The translations under genes and the position numbers were made by a program. 36,489 bases of DNA from an uncultured Acidimicrobiia bacterium (lineage in GTDB: Bacteria > Actinomycetota > Acidimicrobiia > Acidimicrobiales > CAIXPF01): the NCBI GenBank assembly GCA_903921205.1, contig CAIXPF010000103.1, positions 1-36,489 on the forward strand, given 5' to 3'. This document shows, in pieces, positions 1 through 7,213 of the stretch (position 1 is the first letter of the stretch; each line of letters begins with the position of its first letter). The notes under the pieces were generated by a model. The model was given only the letters and a program-made list of their open reading frames with translations. It searched no databases and was not told the DNA's origin.

Positions 1-14
1 TGACCTTCGACTGA
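1..14 (+). CDS. 3' end of an upstream gene, probably a paralogous alcohol dehydrogenase
   Basis: Only the last codons are in the window: ACC TTC GAC TGA reads Thr-Phe-Asp-stop. The convergent alcohol dehydrogenase next to it also ends in Thr-Phe-Asp-stop with the same bases. A second MDR-type dehydrogenase facing this one is therefore the simplest reading, but that is inference from four codons. The same match could instead be just one arm of a long inverted repeat around the terminator. Confidence 0.4.
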
Positions 15-21
15 GGGCGCG

Positions 22-65
22 CGCGACGAGGGGGCGGAGCCGGCCGGCCCCGCCCCCTCGTCGCG
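22..65. terminator. Strong bidirectional hairpin between convergent genes
   Basis: A perfect 16-bp inverted repeat (22-37 against 50-65) encloses a 12-base GC-only-but-one loop. An outer pair of 12-bp arms (3-14 and 78-89) carries the stop codons of both flanking genes. No T-tract follows, as is common for high-GC actinobacterial terminators. Function as a terminator is inferred from position and symmetry. Confidence 0.75.
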
Positions 66-77
66 TCCGGAGCCGGG

Positions 78-1169
78 TCAGTCGAAGGTGATGACCTGGC
101 GGGCGACCTCGCCGCGCTTCATGGCGGCATAGCCCTCGTTGATCTGCTCGAGGCTGAGGCGGGCCGACACCATCTCGTCGAGCTTGAGGCGCCCGTCGAG
201 GTACATGCTGACCATGGCCGGCATGTCGGTGCGGAACTGGTTCGAGCCCATCATCGAGCCCTGCAGCTTCTTCTCGGCGAGCAGGTCGATGCCGCGGATC
301 TCGAGCACCTGCTTGGGCGGCACCATGCCGATCACGGTGGCGGTGCCACCGACGCCGAGCATGTTGAACGCCTGCTCCGCGGTGGCCTTGAGGCCGATCG
401 CCTCGAAGCTGTACTCGACGCCGCCGTCGGACAGCTCACGGACGGCCTCGACCACGTTGTCGACCTTGGAGGCGTTGACGACGTCGGTGCCGCCGAGCTG
501 GCGGGCGACCTCGAGCTTCTCGTCGCTGACGTCGACCACGATCACCTGCACCGCTCCGGCGATGCGGGCGGCCTGGATGGCGGCGAGGCCGATGCCGCCG
601 GCACCGATCACGCACACCGAGGCGCCGGGCGGGACCTTGGCGGTGCGGAACACTGCGCCCATGCCGGTGGTGATGCCGCACCCGATCAGGGCGGCGCGGT
701 CGAGGGGCATGTCGTTGGTGACCTTCACCAGGGCGTTCTGGTGGACCAGCATCATCTCGGCGAACCCGCCGAGGCGGGCGAACTGGTCGATCGGGGTGCC
801 GTCGTGCTTGCGCAGTCGCGAGGGGGCGCCCTTCGGACGGGAGGTGGCAGCCGGGTTGGAGCAGCGGTAGGGGTGGCCCGACAGGCACTGCTTGCACTGG
901 CCGCAGAAGATCGACAGGCAGCAGATCACGTGGTCGCCGGGCTTGCAGTACGACACGCCCTCACCGACGGCCTCGACGATGCCCGCGGACTCGTGGCCCA
1001 GCACGGCCGGGAGCTTCGAGCGGAAGATGCCCTCCATGTAGTGCAGGTCGGAGTGGCACAGGCCGGCGCCCATGACCCGGACGAGCACCTCACCGGGGCC
1101 GGGGTTGTCGATGAGGACATCCTCGATGTCGAGCCCACCCGGTTGTTCGTTGAGTACGGCAGCCTTCAT
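78..1169 (-). CDS. Zinc-dependent MDR alcohol dehydrogenase (AdhB/AdhD-like)
   Basis: 363 residues, normal for medium-chain dehydrogenases that oxidise alcohols to aldehydes or ketones with NAD(P). Catalytic zinc ligands are visible as Cys38 (GLCHSD), His59-Glu60 (GHE) and Cys164. The structural zinc lobe has four cysteines at about 89, 92, 95 and 103, and the Rossmann motif GAGGIG lies at 189-194. The start is set at MKAAVLNEQ because the reading frame upstream lacks family similarity and GGGGAG lies about 8 bases before this ATG. Similar proteins in mycobacteria are annotated as class-III-like or NDMA-type ADHs; the substrate is unknown. It is divergent from the oxidoreductase at 1304 and convergent with whatever lies left of the window. 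Confidence 0.93.
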   Translation of the reverse strand: MKAAVLNEQPGGLDIEDVLIDNPGPGEVLVRVMGAGLCHSDLHYMEGIFRSKLPAVLGHESAGIVEAVGEGVSYCKPGDHVICCLSIFCGQCKQCLSGHPYRCSNPAATSRPKGAPSRLRKHDGTPIDQFARLGGFAEMMLVHQNALVKVTNDMPLDRAALIGCGITTGMGAVFRTAKVPPGASVCVIGAGGIGLAAIQAARIAGAVQVIVVDVSDEKLEVARQLGGTDVVNASKVDNVVEAVRELSDGGVEYSFEAIGLKATAEQAFNMLGVGGTATVIGMVPPKQVLEIRGIDLLAEKKLQGSMMGSNQFRTDMPAMVSMYLDGRLKLDEMVSARLSLEQINEGYAAMKRGEVARQVITFD

Positions 1170-1291
1170 CGGCGTTGCTCCCCACAAGGATCGAGGCCAC
1201 CCTCCGTCGGGTGGCGGCGCACGAAGTGTCGCGCATCGGGCGCTGGTGATGCTCGATCCCACATCGGACCGAGCAGTGCGGTCGGGGGCAG

Positions 1292-1303
1292 TACGGTGCG
1301 CAC
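1292..1303 (+). promoter_or_regulatory. -10 box of a probable leaderless promoter
   Basis: TACGGT (1292-1297) fits the actinobacterial TANNNT -10 consensus and is followed by exactly six bases before the ATG at 1304. There is no Shine-Dalgarno sequence. A transcript beginning at or next to the start codon is inferred. Confidence 0.6.
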
Positions 1304-2212
1304 ATGCGCATCGGAGCGTCGCTGACCAGCGCCCACCCGTCGGTCGACGGTCGTGAGGGTGCCCGGCGGATGATCGAGCGGACCCGCGCCGCCCGCGCCG
1401 CCGGCCTGTGGTGCCTGACCGTCGGCGACCATCACGCCAACCGTCGTCCGTACTTCCAGAACACGCCGATCCTCGGGCGGTTGCTCGCCGAATGGGGCGA
1501 CGACCGGCCGGCCGGGTGTCTGTTCCTGGTTCCGCTGTGGAACCCGGTGCTGATGGCGGAGCAGGTCGGGACGCTGGCCACCCTCGCCGGTGAGCCGTTC
1601 ATCATCCAGACCGGCATCGGCCAACCCGCCGATCGTGCGGCGATGGGAACCGACGGGCGAGGGCGGGGTCGCCTGCTCGACGAGACCATCGCCGTGGTCG
1701 ACGCCCTCCTGGCCGGCGAACGGGTCGACTCGGCGTTCTTCGGCCTCACCGGGGCCACCGTCGCGCCGCTACCACCGGGTCCGGTCGAATGGTGGATCGG
1801 GGCGTCCTCCGATGCCGGGATCGACCGCGCCGCCCGGGTCGGTGACTGCTGGTACGCCGAACCCGGCCTGACGGTGACGACCGCAGCGGAGCGCATGGCG
1901 TTCTACCTCGGTCGTTGCGCCCACCACGGGCGCTCGCCGGTGCGGGTACCGCTGCGGCGCGACGTGCTGATCGCGGAGACCGACGCCGAAGCCCACCGGC
2001 TCGTGGCCCCGTTGCTCGCCGCCGGCTACCGCGGCATCGACCCCATGGCGTTGGCGTTCGGGTCGCCCGCGACGGTCGCCGAGCAGCTGGCGGCGTTCGG
2101 CCCGCTGGGCTTCACCGACATCATCGTGCGTCAGATGGCGGTGGACCATGCCGCCGTCCTGCGCAGCTACGCCCTGCTCGGCGAGGTCGTCGAACGGTTG
2201 GAGGAACCATGA
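1304..2212 (+). CDS. Luciferase-like (LLM) flavin/F420-dependent oxidoreductase
   Basis: 302 residues of the bacterial luciferase-like TIM-barrel family, whose actinobacterial members often use coenzyme F420. Visible signs are the N-terminal barrel strand MRIGASL, a VGDHH segment where the family usually has a D-H pair, a QTGIGQ strand and a C-terminal SPATVAEQLAAFGPLGF segment typical of the last helices. It is on the short side for the family. Its TGA overlaps the ATG of the crotonase gene (ATGA), so the two are translationally coupled and probably act on the same CoA-linked pathway. Whether the cofactor is F420 or FMN cannot be told from sequence alone. Confidence 0.88.
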   Translation: MRIGASLTSAHPSVDGREGARRMIERTRAARAAGLWCLTVGDHHANRRPYFQNTPILGRLLAEWGDDRPAGCLFLVPLWNPVLMAEQVGTLATLAGEPFIIQTGIGQPADRAAMGTDGRGRGRLLDETIAVVDALLAGERVDSAFFGLTGATVAPLPPGPVEWWIGASSDAGIDRAARVGDCWYAEPGLTVTTAAERMAFYLGRCAHHGRSPVRVPLRRDVLIAETDAEAHRLVAPLLAAGYRGIDPMALAFGSPATVAEQLAAFGPLGFTDIIVRQMAVDHAAVLRSYALLGEVVERLEEP

Positions 2213-3027
2213 GCGAGTACCGGACCCTGCGCTACGAGGTGGGCGAGCACATCGCCCGCATCACGCTCGACCGTCCCCGTTATCGCAACGCCCAGAGCCG
2301 GGTGCTGCTCGAGGAGCTCGACCACGCGGTCCTGCGGGCCGGTGAGGATCGTGACGTGCGGGTCATTGTGCTGTTCGGCGAGGGGGACCACTTCTCGGCC
2401 GGCCACGATCTGGGTACCCCCGACGAGCTCGCCGACCAGGAGGAACGGCCGTGGCGTCGCGGCATCCGGGGTTGGTACGAGCAGACCCACGAGCAGTTCC
2501 TGGCCAACACGCTGCGCTGGCGCAACGTGGCAAAGCCGACGGTCGCCGCGGTGCAGGGGTACTGCATCTGGGGCGGTTGGATGATCGCCTCGTCCATGGA
2601 CGTGATCTTCGCCGCGGACGACGCCATGTTCCTGGGCAGCCTGTTCCAGTACTTCTGCATGCCGTGGGACCTGCCGCCGCGCAAGGTGAAGGAGCTGCTC
2701 TTCGAGAGCCGGTTCATCGACGCGCAGGAGGCCCGCGAGCTCGGGCTGGTCAACCGGGTCCTGCCCCGTGCCGAGCTCGAGGCCGAGACGTTGGCGTGGG
2801 CGGCCCGGGTGGCCGAGAACGACCCGTTCCAGATGCGCATGACCAAGGCCGCGGTCAACCAGGCCCAGGACGGGCAGGGCTTCGGGGCCCACCTGCAGTC
2901 GGCACATGCCTTCTACGTGCTCAGCCGCCTCGGCGAGAAGGACCCGGACTCCACGGTGGTGGAGACCGGGACCCGCCGGCGGCCCGGGGTGCAGACGGCG
3001 ATGGAGAACTACCAGCGCCGCCGCTGA
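2209..3027 (+). CDS. Enoyl-CoA hydratase/isomerase-family (crotonase-fold) protein lacking both canonical glutamates
   Basis: 272 residues, full length for the crotonase superfamily. The CoA/oxyanion-hole segment HFSAGHDLG is at 61-69 and the second oxyanion region (WGGWMIASSMD) at 121-131. The two glutamates that activate water in true hydratases (Glu144 and Glu164 of rat mitochondrial ECH) align with Met125 and Leu145. It may therefore catalyse another crotonase reaction such as isomerisation, hydrolysis or decarboxylation, or be a diverged paralogue. The start is fixed by the ATGA overlap with the preceding oxidoreductase; longer frames upstream are antisense-like. It converges with the CoA-transferase gene only four bases away. 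Confidence 0.85.
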   Translation: MSEYRTLRYEVGEHIARITLDRPRYRNAQSRVLLEELDHAVLRAGEDRDVRVIVLFGEGDHFSAGHDLGTPDELADQEERPWRRGIRGWYEQTHEQFLANTLRWRNVAKPTVAAVQGYCIWGGWMIASSMDVIFAADDAMFLGSLFQYFCMPWDLPPRKVKELLFESRFIDAQEARELGLVNRVLPRAELEAETLAWAARVAENDPFQMRMTKAAVNQAQDGQGFGAHLQSAHAFYVLSRLGEKDPDSTVVETGTRRRPGVQTAMENYQRRR

Positions 3028-3031
3028 CGCG

Positions 3032-4267
3032 TCAGGACCCGGCGAGGTCCCGTCGCCACTGCGGGACCCGGGCCGACACGATGCCCTCGGCGGAGAGCCG
3101 GGCGAGCTCGGCCGCGTCGAGCCCGAGGAGCTCCGACAGCACCGCCTCGTTGTGCTCGCCCCGGAAGCCGACCATGGGCCGCACACCGCTGTCCGCGTCG
3201 CTGAACCGCCACGGCGACTGCGGCACGGTGACCGTATGGCCGGCGCCGAGATCGACCTCGGCGAAGGCCCCGCGTTCGGCAGCCCATTCGGTGGCGGCGA
3301 GCTCGGCGACCGTGCGGACCTCGGCGGCGAGCACCGTGGACACCCCGATGGCCTGTTCTAGCTCGACCGCACTGTCGAAGGTGGCGACCCACACCCCGAT
3401 CTCGGCCTCGAGGGCGCCACGGTTGGCGACACGGTCTGCGGCGGTCCGGAAGCGCGGGTCGTCGCGCCAGTCCTGTCGCCCCGAGGCCTTCACCCACACG
3501 CCGAACCCGCCGTCGGTGGTCGGGTCGATCGTGACGTTCACCCAGCGGCCGGTGCGCAGCCGGAAGATGGCCGACCAGTTCTGCCCGGCCCGGAAGCCGC
3601 TGACCGGGTCCTCCCCGAGCAGCTCGGCGGTGGACAGGTCGTTCACCATCAACGTCGACTCGGTCATCGACACCTCGACCGCCTGGCCCTTGCCGGTCCG
3701 GTCGCGCTGGTGCAGGGCGGCGAGCAGTGCAGCGAGGGCGTGCAGGCCGGTGTAGGTGTCGGAGTGCGACATCGGGTCGTTGCGGGGACGGTCCGACTCG
3801 CCGCGGCGGCGGGCCACCATCTCGGTGACGCCGGCCTCGGCGTGGATCGCCGACGCATAGGCGCCCTGGTTCGAGCGCGAGTTGCCGTGGCCCCACCCGC
3901 TGATCGACGCCACGATCAGGCGCGGGTTGCGGGCCGAGAGGTCCTCGAAGGACAGGCCGAGCTTGCGCATCACCTCGGGCCGGTAGTTCTCCAGCAGCAC
4001 GTCGGCATGGTCGACGAGCTGCAGCAACAGCTCACGGCCCTCGGGGCGGGTCAGGTCGAGCGAGACGCATTCCTTGCCGGCGTTGTAATGGACGAAGTAG
4101 GTCGACATGCCCTCGACCCGCGGCACGATCGCCCGGGTCAGGTCGCCGTCGGGCGGCTCGATCTTGATGACCCGGGCACCGAGGTCGGCCAGCAGGCGGC
4201 TGGCGATGGGCCCGGCCAGGGCGCGGGTGAGGTCGAGCACGACGACGTCGGACAGCGGTCGATCCAT
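3032..4267 (-). CDS. CaiB/BaiF family III CoA-transferase
   Basis: 411 residues, the usual length. Family III transferases move CoA between carboxylic acids through an enzyme-aspartyl-CoA intermediate. The N-terminal signature (LDLTRALAGPIASRLLADLG) and the central LLENYRP motif are clear, and the nucleophilic aspartate is Asp170 in HSDTYTGLHA. It lies 9 bases downstream of the DUF4126 gene on the same strand, but a TAGCTT box six bases before its ATG suggests its own leaderless promoter. With the crotonase next door it fits activation of an organic acid to its CoA ester. Substrates are unknown. Confidence 0.93.
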   Translation of the reverse strand: MDRPLSDVVVLDLTRALAGPIASRLLADLGARVIKIEPPDGDLTRAIVPRVEGMSTYFVHYNAGKECVSLDLTRPEGRELLLQLVDHADVLLENYRPEVMRKLGLSFEDLSARNPRLIVASISGWGHGNSRSNQGAYASAIHAEAGVTEMVARRRGESDRPRNDPMSHSDTYTGLHALAALLAALHQRDRTGKGQAVEVSMTESTLMVNDLSTAELLGEDPVSGFRAGQNWSAIFRLRTGRWVNVTIDPTTDGGFGVWVKASGRQDWRDDPRFRTAADRVANRGALEAEIGVWVATFDSAVELEQAIGVSTVLAAEVRTVAELAATEWAAERGAFAEVDLGAGHTVTVPQSPWRFSDADSGVRPMVGFRGEHNEAVLSELLGLDAAELARLSAEGIVSARVPQWRRDLAGS

Positions 4268-4279
4268 GCCCGGAAGCTA
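4268..4279 (-). promoter_or_regulatory. -10 box of a probable leaderless promoter for the CoA-transferase
   Basis: On the minus strand TAGCTT (4279 to 4274) is followed by six bases and then the ATG at 4267. The TAG of the box is also the stop codon of the upstream DUF4126 gene, so promoter and stop share bases. Confidence 0.5.
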
Positions 4280-4864
4280 GCCCGTGGTCGATGGCCGCGG
4301 TCGGCCCAGGCCCCGGCGGACCATGCGGTAGCCCCGGCGGGCCAGCGACAGCAGCAGCACCGCCACCGTGGCGAAGACCACCATGGCGAGCACGCTGATC
4401 CCTGCTGCGACCCAGGGGCGAGTGACCGCCAGCACCATCAACGTGGCCACGACGCCGTCCTCGGTGAGGCTCGCGGCGATGTTGCTGAACGGCTCGGGGG
4501 AGGCGTTGATGGCCAGGCGTGTCGAGGCCTTGGACAGGTGGGCGACCAGCGCCAGGCTCGCCGCCAGCAGGGCGGCCTGGGGGCGACCCAGCTGGGCGCC
4601 GGCGACGGCACTGCCGACCAGGGCGCCGACCGTCGGGCGTACCGCGGTGTGCACCAGGTCCCACACGTTGTCCGCGAGCGGGATCTTGTCGACCACGAAC
4701 TCGAGCGCGAACAGCAGCCCACAGACCACCAGCACCGGCGTCGATTGCAGGGCGTCGGGTCCCTCGCTCCAGCCGAGCCGGCCGGCCAGTCCCAGGATCA
4801 GCACCGTCAGGTAGGCGTTGATGCCGCTGGTCCACCCGGCGGCGATGAGGACGGCGGTCTCCAT
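4277..4864 (-). CDS. DUF4126-type integral membrane protein
   Basis: 195 residues with several hydrophobic helices: METAVLIAAGWTSGINAYLTV opens the first, and others cover about 45-60, 90-115 and 140-170. The AGWTSGINAYLTV start and the PEPFSNI segment near residue 120-130 resemble DUF4126 proteins, whose function is not known. The C-terminus is short and arginine-rich (ARRGYRMVRRGLGR), consistent with a cytosolic end. The start at METAV is chosen because upstream in-frame sequence is not hydrophobic and overlaps the divergent gene. A weak AAGG lies about six bases upstream. Confidence 0.75.
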   Translation of the reverse strand: METAVLIAAGWTSGINAYLTVLILGLAGRLGWSEGPDALQSTPVLVVCGLLFALEFVVDKIPLADNVWDLVHTAVRPTVGALVGSAVAGAQLGRPQAALLAASLALVAHLSKASTRLAINASPEPFSNIAASLTEDGVVATLMVLAVTRPWVAAGISVLAMVVFATVAVLLLSLARRGYRMVRRGLGRPRPSTTG

Positions 4865-5000
4865 GCCGAACCTTGACACATCGTGGCGCTCGACGGGAGT
4901 CGCCGTGGAGCCCAGCAGGGGCGGCCGGCAGTCAGCGGGAGTCAGCGTCGGGCCCGCGGCTGGCTTGCCGGTGGGCGCGCAGCCCGGTTGTCGCACGGCG

Positions 5001-5012
5001 TAGTGTGCGGCC
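5001..5012 (+). promoter_or_regulatory. -10 box of a probable leaderless promoter
   Basis: TAGTGT (5001-5006) sits exactly six bases before the ATG at 5013, with no ribosome binding site between them. The 4865-5012 interval separates two divergent genes and holds no other feature I can support. Confidence 0.6.
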
Positions 5013-5816
5013 ATGATCGCCCTTCCCACTGCAGCATCGACGAGCGGTCCCGATCTGGTGGCCGCGTTCGACGAGTGCTGGCAGGCTTGGCGCGGCCTCG
5101 GTGCCGGACTCGACGAGGACGCCTGGGCCCGGCCGTCGCTGTGTCCCGGTTGGACCACCCGCGACGCGCTGGTGCACCTCACCTCGGCCGAGATCGGGTT
5201 CGCCGCGTGGACGCCGTCGCCGGATCCTCCCTTCGAGCAGATCGGCGCCGAGGCGCGTCGGCTGCGCGACGCATCGGGCGCCGACGTCCTCGCCGAGTTC
5301 GAAGCGGTCACGGCGCGGCGGCTCGAGCAGATCGGCAACTTCTCCGAGGCCGACCTCGACATTGTCGGCTGGTCACCCGCAGGCTTGGGACCGCACCGGC
5401 GGTACCTGGAGATCCGCGTCTTCGACACCTGGGCCCACGAGCAGGACGTGCGGGTGCCCCTCGGCCTCGCCGGCCACCTGCACGGCCGCGGCCCGGCGAT
5501 GTCGCTCGACGAGGCCCATCTGGCGTTCGGCTACATCGCGGGCAAGAAGGCGGCGCTGCCGACCGGCAGCTCGGTGACGGTTCGGGTCCACGGTGCCCAG
5601 CAGCGCGAGCTGCATGCGGTGATCGAGGGCCGTGCCCGGGTCGTCGAACGGTTGGACCAGCCGGCCTGCACCCTCGATGCGGACTTCCTGACGTTCATGC
5701 TGCTGGCCTGCGGTCGTCTCGACGCGCCTGGTCCGATCGAGCAGGGACTCGTGCGCCTCGGCGGGGACCTGGCCCTGGCGGAGCGGGTGGCGAACAACCT
5801 GGCCTTCACGATCTGA
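5013..5816 (+). CDS. Maleylpyruvate-isomerase-family mycothiol-dependent enzyme
   Basis: 267 residues. The N-terminal MDMPI/DinB-like four-helix domain shows the signature PSLCPGWTTRDALVHL (41-56), with His55 as the expected metal ligand, and the EIRVFDTWAHEQDVR segment carries the C-terminal metal-site histidine. The second half looks like the small C-terminal domain seen in many actinobacterial relatives. Members use mycothiol for isomerisation or thiol transfer, but most are of unknown function. It stands alone on the plus strand and converges with the flavoenzyme at 5904. Its last bases ATC TGA CCG match the tail of that gene on the other strand. Confidence 0.85.
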   Translation: MIALPTAASTSGPDLVAAFDECWQAWRGLGAGLDEDAWARPSLCPGWTTRDALVHLTSAEIGFAAWTPSPDPPFEQIGAEARRLRDASGADVLAEFEAVTARRLEQIGNFSEADLDIVGWSPAGLGPHRRYLEIRVFDTWAHEQDVRVPLGLAGHLHGRGPAMSLDEAHLAFGYIAGKKAALPTGSSVTVRVHGAQQRELHAVIEGRARVVERLDQPACTLDADFLTFMLLACGRLDAPGPIEQGLVRLGGDLALAERVANNLAFTI

Positions 5817-5909
5817 CCGTCCCCGCCGGGTGTCGCGGCTCGGGCCGTGGTGCGCCGGCCGGCGGTGTCCGGTCAGATGAAGCGGCCGGCCGGCGGTGTC
5901 CGGTCAGAT
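5811..5909. terminator. Inverted repeat carrying both convergent stop codons
   Basis: ATCTGACCG (5811-5819) is the exact reverse complement of CGGTCAGAT at 5870-5878 and again at 5901-5909. The arms contain the stop codon of the plus-strand gene and of the minus-strand gene. The spacer holds further GC-rich palindromes (GCCGGCCGGC). A bidirectional terminator is a plausible role; the long spacer makes it uncertain. Confidence 0.4.
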
Positions 5910-5915
5910 GAAGCG
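5854..5915. repeat. Two tandem 31-bp copies of a gene tail
   Basis: Bases 5854-5884 are repeated at 5885-5915 without a mismatch. The unit runs from GCCGGCCGGCGG through the stop codon of the flavoenzyme into its last codons (Arg-Phe-Ile-stop). The extra copy lies just downstream of the gene, giving it a second, non-coding stop region. A recent tandem duplication is the simplest explanation. Confidence 0.9.
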
Positions 5916-7010
5916 GTCGGGCAACAGCCGCGGTTCCCAGCCATGGCCGAGGATGCCGGCGGCGACCGCCTCGCCGGACCCCGCTCCCCAGGTGATGCCC
6001 TGGCTGCCGTGCCCGACGGCGAGGACCAGGCCCGGCGTGCCCGGCACCGGGCCGTGCAACGGGAGGCCGTCGGCGGACAGCGGTCGTCGGCAGGTGCGCA
6101 GCTCGGCCACGGGCACGGCCCGTACTGCCGGCACCAGCTCGGCGGCGCGCCGGCAGACCGCCGCGACGGCCTCGGCCTGGTTCTCGGCGTGGTCGGTGCC
6201 GCTGGTCTGCAAGGACGCGCCGAGCAGCAGCCGGCCTGCGCCGTCCTGCTGGACCAGCCCGGCGATGGCCGGCGGGGTCACGGTCCCGTCCGCGTAATCG
6301 GCGACGGTCGGGGTGGTCAGACCTTTCTTGGTGGCGCTCCAGGAGGCGTCCTCGATGGCGTGGCGCAACCGGAAGGGTGCCGGTCGGGTGACCACCAGCC
6401 AGCCCCGCACGCCGCGGACGGGCACGTCGAACCCGGTGCTGCGGCACACCTGCCACGCCCACGGCCCGGCCGCGACCACGACGGTGCCTGCCGCACGCGG
6501 CCCGTCGTCGGTGAGCACTCCGGTCACCCGCTCGCCGGAACGGAGCAGCTCGCGCACCGCCACCCCGGTGCTGATGACCGCGCCGTGGGTCCGGGCCTCG
6601 GCGGCGAGGGCCGCTACTGCGGCGCCGGGGTCGATGCGTCGGGCGTCGGGTTCGAACGCGGCGCTGGTGACCGCCGGGCCGAGCAGCGGTTCGCGTTCGG
6701 CGAGTTCCTCGGGGGAGAGGCCGTCCTCGGCGCCGACCATCAGGCAGCCGTGCGGTTCACGGTCGAGGAAGAACGCGCCGTCGTTGCGATCGTGCAGGTC
6801 ACCGTAGAGCTGTACCCCTCGAGCCGCGATGGGGACCATCTCGGGCGGGTGCGGCCCGATCAGCAGCCCCTGGTTGCGGCCCGAGGCGTGCGAGGCCAGG
6901 CCGTCACGCTCGATCAGCTCGACCGTCGCCCCGGCCTCGGCGAGGAACCGAGCGGTCGCCACACCGATGATGCCGCCGCCCACCACCACCACATCGACCG
7001 TGCGCGTCAT
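5904..7010 (-). CDS. DAO-family FAD-dependent oxidoreductase
   Basis: 368 residues, typical of the D-amino-acid oxidase/glycine oxidase/sarcosine oxidase family. The N-terminal FAD-binding motif VVVGGGIIGVATARFL covers about 8-23, with the acidic ribose-binding residue in ELIERDG. The C-terminal second FAD contact GHGSQGITWGAGSGEAVA is intact. Family members oxidise C-N bonds of amino acids or amines. It is the last gene of a minus-strand cluster (LLM oxidoreductase, Mo-hydroxylase, small membrane protein, this gene), 32 bases after the small gene, and also has a TAGGCT box six bases before its ATG. The substrate is unknown. Confidence 0.9.
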   Translation of the reverse strand: MTRTVDVVVVGGGIIGVATARFLAEAGATVELIERDGLASHASGRNQGLLIGPHPPEMVPIAARGVQLYGDLHDRNDGAFFLDREPHGCLMVGAEDGLSPEELAEREPLLGPAVTSAAFEPDARRIDPGAAVAALAAEARTHGAVISTGVAVRELLRSGERVTGVLTDDGPRAAGTVVVAAGPWAWQVCRSTGFDVPVRGVRGWLVVTRPAPFRLRHAIEDASWSATKKGLTTPTVADYADGTVTPPAIAGLVQQDGAGRLLLGASLQTSGTDHAENQAEAVAAVCRRAAELVPAVRAVPVAELRTCRRPLSADGLPLHGPVPGTPGLVLAVGHGSQGITWGAGSGEAVAAGILGHGWEPRLLPDRFI

Positions 7011-7022
7011 GGGCCGAGCCTA
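7011..7022 (-). promoter_or_regulatory. -10 box of a probable leaderless promoter
   Basis: TAGGCT (7022 to 7017 on the minus strand) is followed by six bases and the ATG at 7010. It would let the flavoenzyme be expressed apart from the upstream Mo-hydroxylase genes. Confidence 0.5.
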
Positions 7023-7042
7023 GGCCGAGGTCCGGGTGCGGC

Positions 7043-7213
7043 TCAGCCTGCGAACGCCCACACGATGCAGCCGAGCCCTGATACCAGCAGCGCGCCGATG
7101 GTCATCGGCGCCGAGGTGCCCAGGCGCGCCTGGCCGGACCGTCGCCACAGCAGCGCTGCCGCGGCGAGCAGGACGACGCCGGCGGCCAGGACCCCCAGGT
7201 CGGACGCGGTCAT
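7043..7213 (-). CDS. Small two-helix membrane protein coupled to the Mo-hydroxylase
   Basis: A 56-residue frame begins with an ATG that overlaps the TGA of the molybdenum hydroxylase gene (ATGA). The translation has a first hydrophobic helix (LGVLAAGVVLLAAAALLW, about 6-23), a basic turn (RRSGQARLG) and a second hydrophobic helix (about 34-54) ending in Ala-Gly. Two membrane spans with a positive loop, plus stop-start coupling, support a real gene. I do not recognise a family. It could anchor or assist the hydroxylase, or be an unrelated coupled gene; that is inference. Confidence 0.65.
   Translation of the reverse strand: MTASDLGVLAAGVVLLAAAALLWRRSGQARLGTSAPMTIGALLVSGLGCIVWAFAG

Noticed and set aside
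3024-3035. Perfect 12-bp palindrome CTGACGCGTCAG over two convergent stops
   Set aside because: Two TGA stops facing each other at this spacing generate much of the symmetry; too short to claim as a separate element.
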